A stretch of DNA of 13,580 nt from DAIOHQ01 sp036744635 (GTDB lineage Bacteria > Planctomycetota > Phycisphaerae > Tepidisphaerales > Tepidisphaeraceae), in contig DAIOHQ010000123.1 of NCBI GenBank assembly GCA_036744635.1, positions 1-13,580 of the forward strand, read 5' to 3'. The number at the start of each line of letters is the position of its first letter. The first letter of the stretch is position 1. The translations under genes were made by a program, and so were the position numbers. Shown in pieces: positions 1-7,709 of this stretch. The notes under the pieces are model-generated. The model worked only from the letters and a program-made list of their open reading frames with translations, searched no databases and was not told where the DNA came from.

Positions 1-54
1 ATGCATCATCATGATCCGCCAGGTTCATGCACCTGGCGGATCATGATGATGCAT
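1..54. repeat. Perfect inverted repeat at window edge, probable fold-back artefact
   Basis: Positions 1-24 are the exact reverse complement of 31-54, with a 6-nt loop (25-30). The right arm lies in the open reading frame of the following ATPase. The left arm puts an in-frame TGA at 12-14, so it cannot be upstream coding sequence of the same protein. A perfect 24-bp palindrome exactly at a sequence end, where one arm is coding and the other interrupts the frame, is typical of a fold-back chimera or mis-assembled contig terminus. A real hairpin cannot be excluded without reads. Confidence 0.8.
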
Positions 55-2285
55 TGGTCGGCGGGCGAATCTGGACCGAGAGCGAGCACATCGAGCAGCG
101 CCTGGAGGACCTGACCGAGCACATGGAGACGGTGATTCAGAAGTATCTGCGGAACGAGTACGAAACGATTGATGACTACAATGCGCAGGCGGGGGAATTG
201 GCCGAGCCGTACCGGTTTTTGGTGATCGCGGATTTCCCAGTTGGCTTCGGCGGCGATGCGTTTCGCCGGCTGAGCAGCATTGTCAGCAGTGGGGCGCGTT
301 GCGGGGTTTACACGCTGATTCTGCGCGATACGCGGCAGGCGCTGCCGGCCGGGACGCTGCTGGATGACCTGGAGGCGCACAGCGTCAACCTGGTGCAGGA
401 GGGGGATCATTTCATCTGGAAGGATGAAGTGTTTGGGCAGTTTCCGCTGCGGCTGGATCGGCCGCCGAGCGAGGAGTTTCTGACGCAGATTCTCGATGTG
501 GTCGGGCGCTATGCCAAGGAAGCCAAGCGGGTGGAAGTGCCGTTTGACAGCATCGCGCCGGACGCGGGGCAGTTCTGGTCGGGCAACAGCAGCGAAGAGC
601 TGCGCGTGCCGGTGGGGCGGCTGGGGGCGACGCGGCTGCAGATGATGAAGCTGGGAAGGGGCGTGGCCCAGCACGTGCTGATCGCGGGCAAGACCGGCTC
701 GGGCAAGTCGACGCTGCTGCACGCGCTGGTTACCAACCTGGCGATGTGGTATTCGCCGGATGAGGTGGAATTTTATCTGGTCGATTTCAAGAAGGGCGTG
801 GAGTTCAAGACCTACGCGACCCACGCCTTGCCGCACGCGCGGGCAATCGCGGTGGAAAGCGATCGGGAATTTGGCCTGAGCGTGCTGCAGCGGCTTGATG
901 CGGAATTGGGCCGCCGCGGCGACTTGTTCCGCAAGGCGGGCGTGCAGGATGTGGCCGCCTATCGCGGGCAGACCGGGGCGAAGATGCCGCGGACGCTGCT
1001 GATCATCGACGAGTTTCAGGAATTCTTTTCCGAGGATGACAAGCTGGCGCAGGAAGCGGGGTTGCTGCTGGATCGACTGGTGCGGCAGGGCAGGGCCTTC
1101 GGCATTCACGTGATTCTCGGCTCGCAGACCATCGGCGGCACGTCGGGGCTGGCCCGCAGCACGATCGGGCAGATGGCGGTGCGGGTGGCGCTGCAGACCA
1201 GCGAGGCAGACTCGCAGCTCATCCTGGGTGACAACAATTCGGCGGCGCGGCTGCTCTCCCGCCCCGGCGAGGCGATCTACAACGACCAGGGTGGGCTGGT
1301 CGAGGCGAACAGCCCGTTTCAGGTGGCCTGGCTGCCGGATGAGCATCGCGAGCAATATCTCGAGAAGGTGCGGCAGCAGGCGGAGGCGCGGAAGATTGTT
1401 GCTCCAGAGGCGATTGTGTTCGAAGGCAATGCGCCTTCGGACATTCGCCGCAATCCGCGGCTGGCGGCGGCGCTGGATCATCCCGGGACTGCGCCGCGGG
1501 CGACCGGCCCGCTGGCGTGGCTGGGCGAGCCGGTGGCGATCAAGGAGCCGACGGCGATTAGTTTCCGTCGTCAGAGCGGGGCGAATCTGCTGTTGGTCGG
1601 GCAGCAGGAAGAGCAGTCGCTGGCGATGCTGGGGGCGGCGATGGTTGGCTTGGCGGCGCAGCACGGCAGCGACGCGGCAGTCTTTTACGTGTTCGACGGC
1701 ACGCCGGCGGATTCGCCGCTGGCGGGGATTTTTCCGCGCATCGCTGCGACCCTGCCGCAGCGGACGAAGCTGATCGAATGGCGGGCGACGGCGGAGGCGA
1801 TCAATGAGCTGGCCGAAGAGGTCTCGCGCCGGCAGGCTGCGGATCAGCAAGGATTGCCTTCGCTGTATGTCATCATTTATGCGCTGCAGCGCTATCGCAT
1901 CCTCCGCAAGCAGGAGGAGGAATTCAGCTTCTCCAGCAGCTCCGAGGAGAAAGCTCCGCAGACGGGCAAGCAGTTTGGCGACATCCTGCGCGAAGGCCCG
2001 TCGGCGGGCGTACACGTGCTGGCCTGGTGCGATACGCCCATCGCCGTGGACCGCACGCTGGACCGCAACACCATGCGCGAATTCGACAACCGCGTGCTTT
2101 TCCAGATGAGCGCCGCCGACTCGAGCAATCTCATTGATTCTCCGGCCGCCAACAAGCTCGGCTTTTTCCGCGCCCTGGCGTTCAGCGAGGAGCAGGGGGT
2201 GATGGAAAAATTCCGGCCCTATGCGCTGCCCGATCAGGCTTGGCTGGAACGCGTCAAAACTGCGCTCTCGGTCATCAGCAAATGA
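27..2285 (+). CDS. FtsK/SpoIIIE-type ATPase, EssC/EccC-like, 5' end missing
   Basis: This is the C-terminal part of a multi-domain P-loop ATPase of the FtsK/SpoIIIE/EccC superfamily, which pumps DNA or protein using ATP. Residues are numbered from the ATG at 27, which is probably not the true start because it lies in the loop of the edge palindrome. Three RecA-like units can be read. The first is only a C-terminal half, with a Walker-B-like strand FLVIADFP (64-71) lacking the catalytic Glu and the strand GVYTLILRD (93-101). The second is intact, with Walker A GKTGSGKS (221-228) and Walker B LLIIDE (324-329, D328/E329), followed by FGIHVILGSQ. The third is degenerate: GQQEEQS (525-531) replaces Walker A and VIIY (615-618) replaces Walker B. 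A serine-rich stretch lies near 635-645. The three-unit plan is like EccC/EssC of type VII secretion rather than FtsK itself, which has one motor domain. Substrate and partners are unknown. No WXG100-like gene is visible nearby. Confidence 0.85.
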   Translation: MHLADHDDALVGGRIWTESEHIEQRLEDLTEHMETVIQKYLRNEYETIDDYNAQAGELAEPYRFLVIADFPVGFGGDAFRRLSSIVSSGARCGVYTLILRDTRQALPAGTLLDDLEAHSVNLVQEGDHFIWKDEVFGQFPLRLDRPPSEEFLTQILDVVGRYAKEAKRVEVPFDSIAPDAGQFWSGNSSEELRVPVGRLGATRLQMMKLGRGVAQHVLIAGKTGSGKSTLLHALVTNLAMWYSPDEVEFYLVDFKKGVEFKTYATHALPHARAIAVESDREFGLSVLQRLDAELGRRGDLFRKAGVQDVAAYRGQTGAKMPRTLLIIDEFQEFFSEDDKLAQEAGLLLDRLVRQGRAFGIHVILGSQTIGGTSGLARSTIGQMAVRVALQTSEADSQLILGDNNSAARLLSRPGEAIYNDQGGLVEANSPFQVAWLPDEHREQYLEKVRQQAEARKIVAPEAIVFEGNAPSDIRRNPRLAAALDHPGTAPRATGPLAWLGEPVAIKEPTAISFRRQSGANLLLVGQQEEQSLAMLGAAMVGLAAQHGSDAAVFYVFDGTPADSPLAGIFPRIAATLPQRTKLIEWRATAEAINELAEEVSRRQAADQQGLPSLYVIIYALQRYRILRKQEEEFSFSSSSEEKAPQTGKQFGDILREGPSAGVHVLAWCDTPIAVDRTLDRNTMREFDNRVLFQMSAADSSNLIDSPAANKLGFFRALAFSEEQGVMEKFRPYALPDQAWLERVKTALSVISK

Positions 2286-2396
2286 TCGGGGGTCCAGGGG
2301 GGCCACGTCAGCCGGCGCAGGAATTTTTTGCGCGAACCGGGCTGGGCGGGCTTGCGTTTGGACGGATGAGCGATACGATTACTCGACAACTCCACA

Positions 2397-2414
2397 CCGC
2401 CGGATACTCGGCGG
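2397..2414 (+). other. GC-rich hairpin ahead of the TPR gene
   Basis: CCGCCG (2397-2402) can pair with CGGCGG (2409-2414) around a 6-nt loop, in the 145-nt spacer between the ATPase and the TPR gene. No T-run follows, so it is not an intrinsic terminator. It could be a leader hairpin or chance in GC-rich DNA. Nothing else convincing was seen in this spacer. Confidence 0.25.
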
Positions 2415-2430
2415 GCGCCGCTCAGGATGA

Positions 2431-4860
2431 ATGGCGCGTTCGGGGAAAGGCATGGATGCCATGGCGGGACAATCTGCAAATGGAAAGCTGAATCAGCTCT
2501 GGCAGATGCCGCTTTTGCTGGCGTCGCTGGGATTGTTCGGCTATGCCGCATATCTCTTCATCGATCCGCGTCCGGGTCTGACCATCGATCAGAAAATCGA
2601 AATCGCCCGTGTTTACATGAAGCAGGAGCGCCCTGAGGCGGCGCTTGAGCAGCTCAATAAGCTCCTGAACACCGAAAAGCTGGATGCCGAGCACGAAGGA
2701 GCAATTCATCTCGCCTTGGCGCAGTCGCTGGAGCTGGCGCAGCGGCAGAAGAAGATCAACGTGCCGGTCAATCATCAGCGGATCATCGAGCAGACCCGCC
2801 TGGCGATGGGGCTGGGTGTCAGGGCGGATGCCGATGTGCATCGCCGGCTGGCCGAGAGTTTTGAGGCGCTGGATCGGCCGGGTGAGGCGCTGCCCGAATA
2901 TCGCCAGGCACAGGCCTTGGATGTGAATCACGCCCTGCACCTGCAGCGCAAGATCGTTGATCTGCAGGTGGCGCAGCATGAGACTGCCGCGGCCGGCAAT
3001 TCGCTTTCGGAATATCTTGCCACCAAAGAGATCACCGACAGCGAACGAAGCTGGGCGATGGGCGAGCAGGCGCAGATGCTGGCCGAGGGGGGGAAATACG
3101 CCGAGGCCAAGGCGCTGCTGGCGGATGCCGGCAAGCTGGATGTCGATTCGGTCTCGCAGGGGGCGCTGAACTATCGCATGGGATATTGCGAGTGGAAGGT
3201 GGGAAATCTCGAAGAGGCCGAGCGCTATCTGCGCCTGGCCCGCGAGCAGTTGAAGGCGCAGCATCCGCTGGACGGCGATGCGTGTTTTGCCCTGGGGCAG
3301 ATCAATCAGGCGAGGAAGGAAGCGAAGATCGCGATTTCTTTTTATCAGGAAGTGTTGACCAGCCACGTCGATGCGAGAGTTGCGCCGATGGCGCTATTGG
3401 GGCGGGGCGTCTGCCGCATTCTCGACAGTCAGGATGATGCGGGGTTGAGCGACCTGCACGATGTTGTGAATCAGATCAACCAGAAGGCATCTCGGGCGAA
3501 GCTCAAGCCCGAGGCTCTGGTGGCGCTGCGCCAGGCGGCGGGCACGCTGGGCGCCCATCAGAATTTCCTGGGTGCGCTGGAGGTGCTGGCCTACGAGCAG
3601 ATGCTCGATCCGCAGCCCGGTCCGGCATTTTATGCGCGGCTGTCGAGCGTGTACGAGCGCCGGGCCGAGCAGGTGGAAGCGACGATCGAGCGGGCGTCGG
3701 CCGCCGAGCAGGCCAAGCGCCGCCAGCAGGTGCGCGACTTGCGCTCGAAGTCTGGCGACGCCAGCATCGCCTATTCCCGCGCACTGACGCTGAGCGATGA
3801 CAAAGGGTACGCCGATGCGCTCTGGAAGGGCGTCGATTTGTATGATCGGGCTGGGGATGTACAGCGGGTGATCGCATCGCTGGAGGTGTTCATCGCCGAG
3901 CGGCCGGAGGATTCGCTTACTCCCGATGCACTGCTGCGGCTCGGGCGGGCATATCAGGCGGCAGGGTTGTTCGACAAGGCGATCTCGGCCTATCAGCGCA
4001 ACCAGTTTCGTTATCCACAGAGCCTGGCGGCGTCGAAGTCGGCGGTGCCGCTGGCGCAGGCGTATATCGCCAAGGGCCCGGATTCGTTTGGCAAGGCCGA
4101 GAGCGTGCTTGCGAGCGTCTTTGAAAATCGGGCGCTGACGCCGGAAGCGGAAGAATTCCGGCAGGCGCTGTTTGAGTTGGCGCAGTTGTATTACCGCACC
4201 GGCCGCTACGAGGATGCGGTGGCCCGGCTGGAGGAATTCACCCAGCGTTATCCGAAAGAAGAGCGGATCGGTCAGCTCACTTTTTTGATGGCCGACAGCT
4301 ATCGCAAGAGCGCGACGAAGCTGGAGGTGCAGCTTGCGTCCGCCGACTCTTCCGAGGGCGCCGGGCATGTTCTCGATGCCAATGAGGCTGCCAGTGCCCG
4401 CAAAGATCGCGTGACAAAAGCAAAGGGCCTGTACGAGAAGACGATCGAATGGTATCACGCTACGCCGCCAGTTCGCGACATCGACAAGCTGTATCAGAAG
4501 CTCGCCTACTTCTACCGCGCCGATTGCCTGTATGACTTGGGGAGTTTCGAAGAGGCGATTCGGCTCTATGACGCCGCGGCGTTCCGCTATCAGGATGATC
4601 CATCGGCGCTGGCCGCGTACGTGCAGATCGTCAATTCCTATTGCGCGCTGGGGAAAGTGGATGAGGCCAAGACCGCCAACGAGCGCGCCAAGTGGCTGCT
4701 GCGGCGGATGCCGCGCGATGCTTTCGAGAACGGCGGCTTCACCATGCCGCGCGAATACTGGGAACAGTGGCTGAAATGGACGAGCCAGTCGGGCATGTGG
4801 AAGGAAGAGGCGTCGGCGGCGACGCAGCCGAGCACCCAGCCGGCCGGGAAGGTGCAATGA
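2431..4860 (+). CDS. Membrane-anchored tetratricopeptide-repeat protein
   Basis: An 809-residue protein with one predicted membrane helix near the N-terminus (about residues 24-44, starting at WQMPLLL). Many helical TPR-like repeats follow, for example around residues 55-85, 145-175, 490-530 and 575-610, where A/Y/G positions recur as in 'YYRTGRYEDAVARLEEF'. The tail is short, Ala/Thr/Gln/Pro-rich and probably disordered. Basic residues before the helix suggest an N-in topology, with the repeats on the outer face of the inner membrane; this is inference. TPR proteins are binding scaffolds and no enzyme motif was seen. The stop codon overlaps the flgN start (ATGA), so the two are probably translationally coupled. 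The start is uncertain: ATG 2431 has only AGGA three bases upstream, whereas ATG 2452 has GGGGA at a 5-nt spacing and ATG 2461 is also possible. No specific family was recognised. Confidence 0.85.
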   Translation: MARSGKGMDAMAGQSANGKLNQLWQMPLLLASLGLFGYAAYLFIDPRPGLTIDQKIEIARVYMKQERPEAALEQLNKLLNTEKLDAEHEGAIHLALAQSLELAQRQKKINVPVNHQRIIEQTRLAMGLGVRADADVHRRLAESFEALDRPGEALPEYRQAQALDVNHALHLQRKIVDLQVAQHETAAAGNSLSEYLATKEITDSERSWAMGEQAQMLAEGGKYAEAKALLADAGKLDVDSVSQGALNYRMGYCEWKVGNLEEAERYLRLAREQLKAQHPLDGDACFALGQINQARKEAKIAISFYQEVLTSHVDARVAPMALLGRGVCRILDSQDDAGLSDLHDVVNQINQKASRAKLKPEALVALRQAAGTLGAHQNFLGALEVLAYEQMLDPQPGPAFYARLSSVYERRAEQVEATIERASAAEQAKRRQQVRDLRSKSGDASIAYSRALTLSDDKGYADALWKGVDLYDRAGDVQRVIASLEVFIAERPEDSLTPDALLRLGRAYQAAGLFDKAISAYQRNQFRYPQSLAASKSAVPLAQAYIAKGPDSFGKAESVLASVFENRALTPEAEEFRQALFELAQLYYRTGRYEDAVARLEEFTQRYPKEERIGQLTFLMADSYRKSATKLEVQLASADSSEGAGHVLDANEAASARKDRVTKAKGLYEKTIEWYHATPPVRDIDKLYQKLAYFYRADCLYDLGSFEEAIRLYDAAAFRYQDDPSALAAYVQIVNSYCALGKVDEAKTANERAKWLLRRMPRDAFENGGFTMPREYWEQWLKWTSQSGMWKEEASAATQPSTQPAGKVQ

Positions 4861-5300
4861 CAGCAGACCCGATCATCGCCGCGCTCCAAGAGCAGCTCGA
4901 CTGCTACCAGCGCCTGGCCAAGCTGGCGGAGCTGCAGCACGAGCACGTGCAGCAGAATCACACCGAGGAACTGCTCGATGTGCTGCGCCGGCGGCAGGAA
5001 GTGCTGGACCAGGTGAACCGGCTGGAAGAGGTGATTGGGCCGGAGAAGAAGCGCTGGGGGGGATATCTGGCCACGCTGCCGGCAGGCTCGCGCGCGTCGG
5101 CGGAGCGCCTGCTCGGCGAGACACGGCGACTGCTGGAACAGATCACGACGGCGGACAGAAACGATGCCCTGGTGCTGCAGCAGCGCAAGCTCAACGTCGG
5201 CAAGCAGATCAAGCAGGCAACGGCGGCGCGGCAGATCAATCGCAATTATGCGGCCGCGGCGTACGGAGCGCGGACGGGGAAGATGGATGTGCAGACGTAG
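4857..5300 (+). CDS. flgN: FlgN-like flagellar export chaperone
   Basis: A 147-residue, almost entirely helical protein, rich in Gln, Leu, Glu and Arg. Its early region (about residues 5-60, 'ALQEQLDCYQRLAKLAEL', then a segment with 'LLDVLRRRQEVLDQVNRLE') matches the usual pattern of FlgN. FlgN is a cytoplasmic chaperone that holds the hook-filament junction proteins FlgK and FlgL for the type III exporter. Size fits the family (about 140-160 residues). The start is ATG 4857: it overlaps the upstream TGA as ATGA and is preceded by GGGAAGG (4846-4852) at a 4-nt spacing. In-frame codons further upstream belong to the TPR gene's region and were not used. The C-terminal third is less recognisable. 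Identification rests on length, helical pattern and the flagellar neighbourhood, since FlgN sequences are poorly conserved. Confidence 0.7.
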   Translation: MTADPIIAALQEQLDCYQRLAKLAELQHEHVQQNHTEELLDVLRRRQEVLDQVNRLEEVIGPEKKRWGGYLATLPAGSRASAERLLGETRRLLEQITTADRNDALVLQQRKLNVGKQIKQATAARQINRNYAAAAYGARTGKMDVQT

Positions 5301-5302
5301 GC

Positions 5303-5330
5303 AGAAGTCAGAAGTTAGAAGTTGGAAGTG
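5303..5330. repeat. Tandem heptamer repeat, AGAAGTY x4
   Basis: Four consecutive 7-mers, AGAAGTC, AGAAGTT, AGAAGTT and GGAAGTG, start two bases after the flgN stop codon. The pattern resembles the short tandemly repeated repetitive heptamers described in cyanobacteria and seen in spacers of other phyla. It is non-coding and purine-rich on the + strand. It occupies the left part of the 79-nt flgN-kinase spacer. Confidence 0.8.
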
Positions 5331-5347
5331 AATTTCTTCTTGCTGCT

Positions 5348-5375
5348 GACTGCCCACTGCCGACTGCAGACTTGA
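5348..5375. repeat. Second tandem heptamer repeat, GACTGCC-type x3-4
   Basis: GACTGCC, CACTGCC and GACTGCA are followed by a decayed copy GACTTGA, immediately before the kinase start at 5380. The unit differs from the AGAAGTY heptamer 17 bases upstream but has the same 7-nt period. The array leaves only about 4 bases before the kinase ATG, so no normal ribosome binding site is visible. Confidence 0.75.
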
Positions 5376-5379
5376 AATT

Positions 5380-6222
5380 ATGGAAGCAACGATCGCCACA
5401 ACTTCCGCCAGCTCCGCCCAGCGCATCGAAGAGCTGGGGCGGATCATCCTTGCCTATAGCGAGGTGACCGAGAAGCTGCAGCAGGCGCACGAGCGGCTGG
5501 AGCAGACGGTGCATCATCTGCGCGATGAGCTGAGCGAGAAGAACCGGCAGCTTGAACGGAAAAATCGCCTGGCGGCGCTGGGGGAGATGGCGGCCGGCAT
5601 GGCCCATGAAATTCGCAACCCGCTCGGCGGGATTCAGCTTTACGCGTCGATGCTGGCGCGGGATGTCGCGGATCGGCCGGAGTCGCTGAAGGTGGTGCAG
5701 AAAATTTCCGGCGGCGTGAAGCGGCTGGAAGGGCTGGTCAGCCAGATCCTGCAGTTCAGCCGCGAGATGCGCCTGAACGCGTGCGAGATGGATCTGGCTG
5801 CAGTGATCGAGGAGGCGGTCGAGCTGGCGGCGGAACGGATGCAGAGCCGCCAGGCGCGAAGCACCGTCAACGGGCCGAAATCGCTGGCGGTGACCGCCGA
5901 TCCGCTGCTGCTGGGGCAGTTGATATTGAACCTGCTATTGAATGCGGCCGAGGCGATGGATAGCGGTGGGGCGGTGACGGTGGACTACGCCGCGCCGCCG
6001 GCGGATTCCGATGCGAAGCAGTTTCACCTGGTGGTGAGGGATACCGGGCCGGGAATTCCGGCGGCGATCCTCGATCGGATTTTCAATCCGTTTTTCACCA
6101 CCAAGGAGACGGGAACGGGACTCGGGCTGGCAATCGTGCATCGTGTGGTCGAAGCCCACGACGGCACCGTGATCGTGACCAATCCGCCGGAAGGCGGAGC
6201 ACGGTTTGAGATCAGGATTTAG
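5380..6222 (+). CDS. Soluble flagellar sensor histidine kinase (FlgS/FleS-like)
   Basis: A 280-residue histidine kinase with no membrane helix and no PAS, GAF or HAMP domain. Residues about 14-65 form a coiled coil leading straight into the dimerisation/phosphoacceptor domain with H-box MAHEIRNPL (phosphorylated His76). The ATP-binding domain is complete: N-box N184/N188 (NLLLNAAEAM), G1 box DTGPGIP (221-227), F-box region FNPFFTTKE, G2 box GTGLGL (245-250). It should phosphorylate the response regulator encoded 20 bp downstream. Similar soluble kinases (FlgS in epsilonproteobacteria, FleS/FlrB in gammaproteobacteria) control sigma54-dependent flagellar genes. In Campylobacter, FlgS is thought to respond to MS-ring/switch assembly. 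The same role here is inferred from context. ATG 5380 has no clear Shine-Dalgarno sequence because tandem repeats reach almost to the start. Confidence 0.9.
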   Translation: MEATIATTSASSAQRIEELGRIILAYSEVTEKLQQAHERLEQTVHHLRDELSEKNRQLERKNRLAALGEMAAGMAHEIRNPLGGIQLYASMLARDVADRPESLKVVQKISGGVKRLEGLVSQILQFSREMRLNACEMDLAAVIEEAVELAAERMQSRQARSTVNGPKSLAVTADPLLLGQLILNLLLNAAEAMDSGGAVTVDYAAPPADSDAKQFHLVVRDTGPGIPAAILDRIFNPFFTTKETGTGLGLAIVHRVVEAHDGTVIVTNPPEGGARFEIRI

Positions 6223-6242
6223 CATTCGAACGGAGTCGATCT

Positions 6243-7616
6243 ATGGCGCGGATACTTGTGGCGGACGATCAGGAAATGATGCGGGATTCTCTGGCGGGGA
6301 CGCTGGCGCGGGAGGGACATGAGGTCGTCGCGGCCGGAGACGGCGCGGCCGCGGTGGCGCGGCTGAGCTCCGGCGGGCGGTTTGACTTGTTGATCACCGA
6401 CTTGAAGATGCCGAAGATGACCGGCATCGAGCTGCTGGCCGAAGCCAAGAGACTGCGGCCGGATATGCCGGTGGTGCTGATGACCGCGTTCGCGACCGTG
6501 GCCACCGCGGTGGAGGCCATGAAACTGGGGGCCTACGACTACATTCAAAAACCATTCGATGGCGAGGAAATCAAGTTGCTGGTGGATCGGACGCTGGAGC
6601 ACACCCGGCTGATCCGCGAGAACCAGGCGCTGCGCAGCATGACCGACATCGGCACGCCGCGCCCGCTGATTGGCGCCGGAGAGGCGATGGGCAACGTCCG
6701 CAAGAAGATCGAGCAGATCGCCCGCAGCAACGCCACGGTATTGATCCGCGGCGAAAGCGGAACTGGCAAGGAAGTCGTCGCCCGGGCAATTCATCTGGCA
6801 TCCGATCGGCGCGAGCGGCCGATGTTGGCGGTGAACTGCGCCGCCCTCAGCGAGAACCTGCTGGAATCGGAATTGTTTGGCCATGAGAAAGGCGCCTTCA
6901 CCGGAGCGGACCGTATGCGCCGTGGGCGGTTTGAATTGGCGGACGGCGGCACGCTGCTGCTCGATGAGATCAGCGAGATCGCGCCGGGGTTGCAGGCTAA
7001 GCTGCTGCGTGTGTTGCAAGAGAGCCAGTTCGAGCGCGTCGGCAGCAGCCTGACGCAGCAGGTGGATGTGCGGCTTGTCGCCACCACCAATCGCGACCTG
7101 GAGGCCGCGGTCGATGAAGGCAAATTCCGACAGGACCTGTTTTACCGGCTGAACGTGGTGCCGATCGAAATCCCGCCGCTGCGGCAGCGCCTGGAGGATA
7201 TTCCGGAGCTGTGCAGGCATTTCCTGCACCAGGCGGCCAAGCGCGAAAACGCGGCGTTCCGTCACATGGAAAGCGAGGCGGTGCGTCTGCTGCAGCGCTA
7301 CGACTGGCCGGGAAACGTGCGGGAATTGCAGAACATCATCGAGCGCGCGGGCGTTTTGGAGACGGAGCCGGGCGTGATCCGAGCCAGCACGATCGAGCCA
7401 TGGCTGAAGACGCGCGGCAGCACTGCAGCCGCCGAAGCATTGGCCGGCAAGCCGCTGGCCGATATCGAAAAGCAGGTGATCCTCAGCACGCTGACGCAGT
7501 TCAAAGGGCACCGTTTGAAGACCGCCAGCGCCCTGGGCATCGGGGTGCGGACGCTGGGGATGAAGCTCAAGAAGTGGCGTGAAGAAGGAGAGCTGGTCGC
7601 GGCCGGACATCAATAA
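6243..7616 (+). CDS. NtrC-class sigma54 activator (FlgR/FleR/FlrC-like)
   Basis: A 457-residue response regulator with the full three-domain plan. Residues 1-120 are a receiver domain with acidic pocket D8/D9, phosphoacceptor D53 (ITDLKMP), T81 and K103. Residues about 135-365 are a sigma54-interaction AAA+ domain with Walker A GESGTGKE (170-177), the sigma54-contacting loop GAFTGA (217-222) and Walker B LLLDE (D241/E242). Residues 404-450 are a Fis-type helix-turn-helix (TASALGIGVRTLGMKLKKW). The intact GAFTGA loop means it can remodel sigma54 RNA polymerase. ATG 6243 has GGAG (6232-6235) at a 7-nt spacing. It follows the kinase by 20 bp, so the two form a cognate pair. The sigma54-like sites between this gene and flgB are likely targets. 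It belongs to the FlgR/FleR/FlrC group by domain plan and context; the exact orthologue cannot be named. Confidence 0.95.
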   Translation: MARILVADDQEMMRDSLAGTLAREGHEVVAAGDGAAAVARLSSGGRFDLLITDLKMPKMTGIELLAEAKRLRPDMPVVLMTAFATVATAVEAMKLGAYDYIQKPFDGEEIKLLVDRTLEHTRLIRENQALRSMTDIGTPRPLIGAGEAMGNVRKKIEQIARSNATVLIRGESGTGKEVVARAIHLASDRRERPMLAVNCAALSENLLESELFGHEKGAFTGADRMRRGRFELADGGTLLLDEISEIAPGLQAKLLRVLQESQFERVGSSLTQQVDVRLVATTNRDLEAAVDEGKFRQDLFYRLNVVPIEIPPLRQRLEDIPELCRHFLHQAAKRENAAFRHMESEAVRLLQRYDWPGNVRELQNIIERAGVLETEPGVIRASTIEPWLKTRGSTAAAEALAGKPLADIEKQVILSTLTQFKGHRLKTASALGIGVRTLGMKLKKWREEGELVAAGHQ

Positions 7617-7639
7617 TGTCAGCCGCAGATTGTGCGCGA

Positions 7640-7655
7640 TGGCGCAGAATGTGCC
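7640..7655 (+). promoter_or_regulatory. Candidate sigma54 (-24/-12) promoter upstream of flgB, distal
   Basis: TGGCGCAGAATGTGCC has the two essential dinucleotides, GG (7641-7642) and GC (7653-7654), exactly 10 bases apart, as in the consensus TGGCACG-N4-TTGCW. Eight of the 12 defined consensus positions match. The predicted start near 7666 would give a leader of about 78 nt to the flgB ATG, which is reasonable. The upstream neighbour encodes a sigma54 activator, which makes the site plausible. Confidence 0.35.
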
Positions 7656-7685
7656 GGTGATTCAAGAGGGGCATGGTTGATTTGC

Positions 7686-7699
7686 GGCGGCTTTCCGCC
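7686..7699 (+). other. Short GC hairpin in the flgB leader
   Basis: GGCGG (7686-7690) pairs with CCGCC (7695-7699) around loop CTTT. It lies between the two sigma54-like sites and has no T-run after it. It may be a weak leader structure, or chance. Confidence 0.2.
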
Positions 7700-7709
7700 C
7701 GCTGCCGGG

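Noticed and set aside
9..2306. A 765-codon open frame on the minus strand, opposite the FtsK-like ATPase
   Set aside because: It mirrors the + strand gene; GC-rich codon use leaves few stops on the antisense strand. Its translation is Arg/His/Gln/Pro-rich with no recognisable motif. The same applies to the long antisense frames at 3394-4857, 6219-7613 and 10680-12068.
2352..2379. Sigma70-like TTGCGT, 16 nt, TACGAT before the TPR gene
   Set aside because: Only three and four of six positions match; expected by chance in a spacer of this length.
2282..2491. A 69-codon frame whose ATG overlaps the ATPase stop as ATGA
   Set aside because: It has no recognisable motif, has an atypical composition, lacks a clear ribosome binding site and runs into the TPR gene in another frame. 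The overlap alone is not enough.
7670..7685. Third sigma54-like site, GGCATGGTTGATTTGC
   Set aside because: GG and GC are separated by 12 bases instead of 10, which sigma54 polymerase does not normally tolerate.
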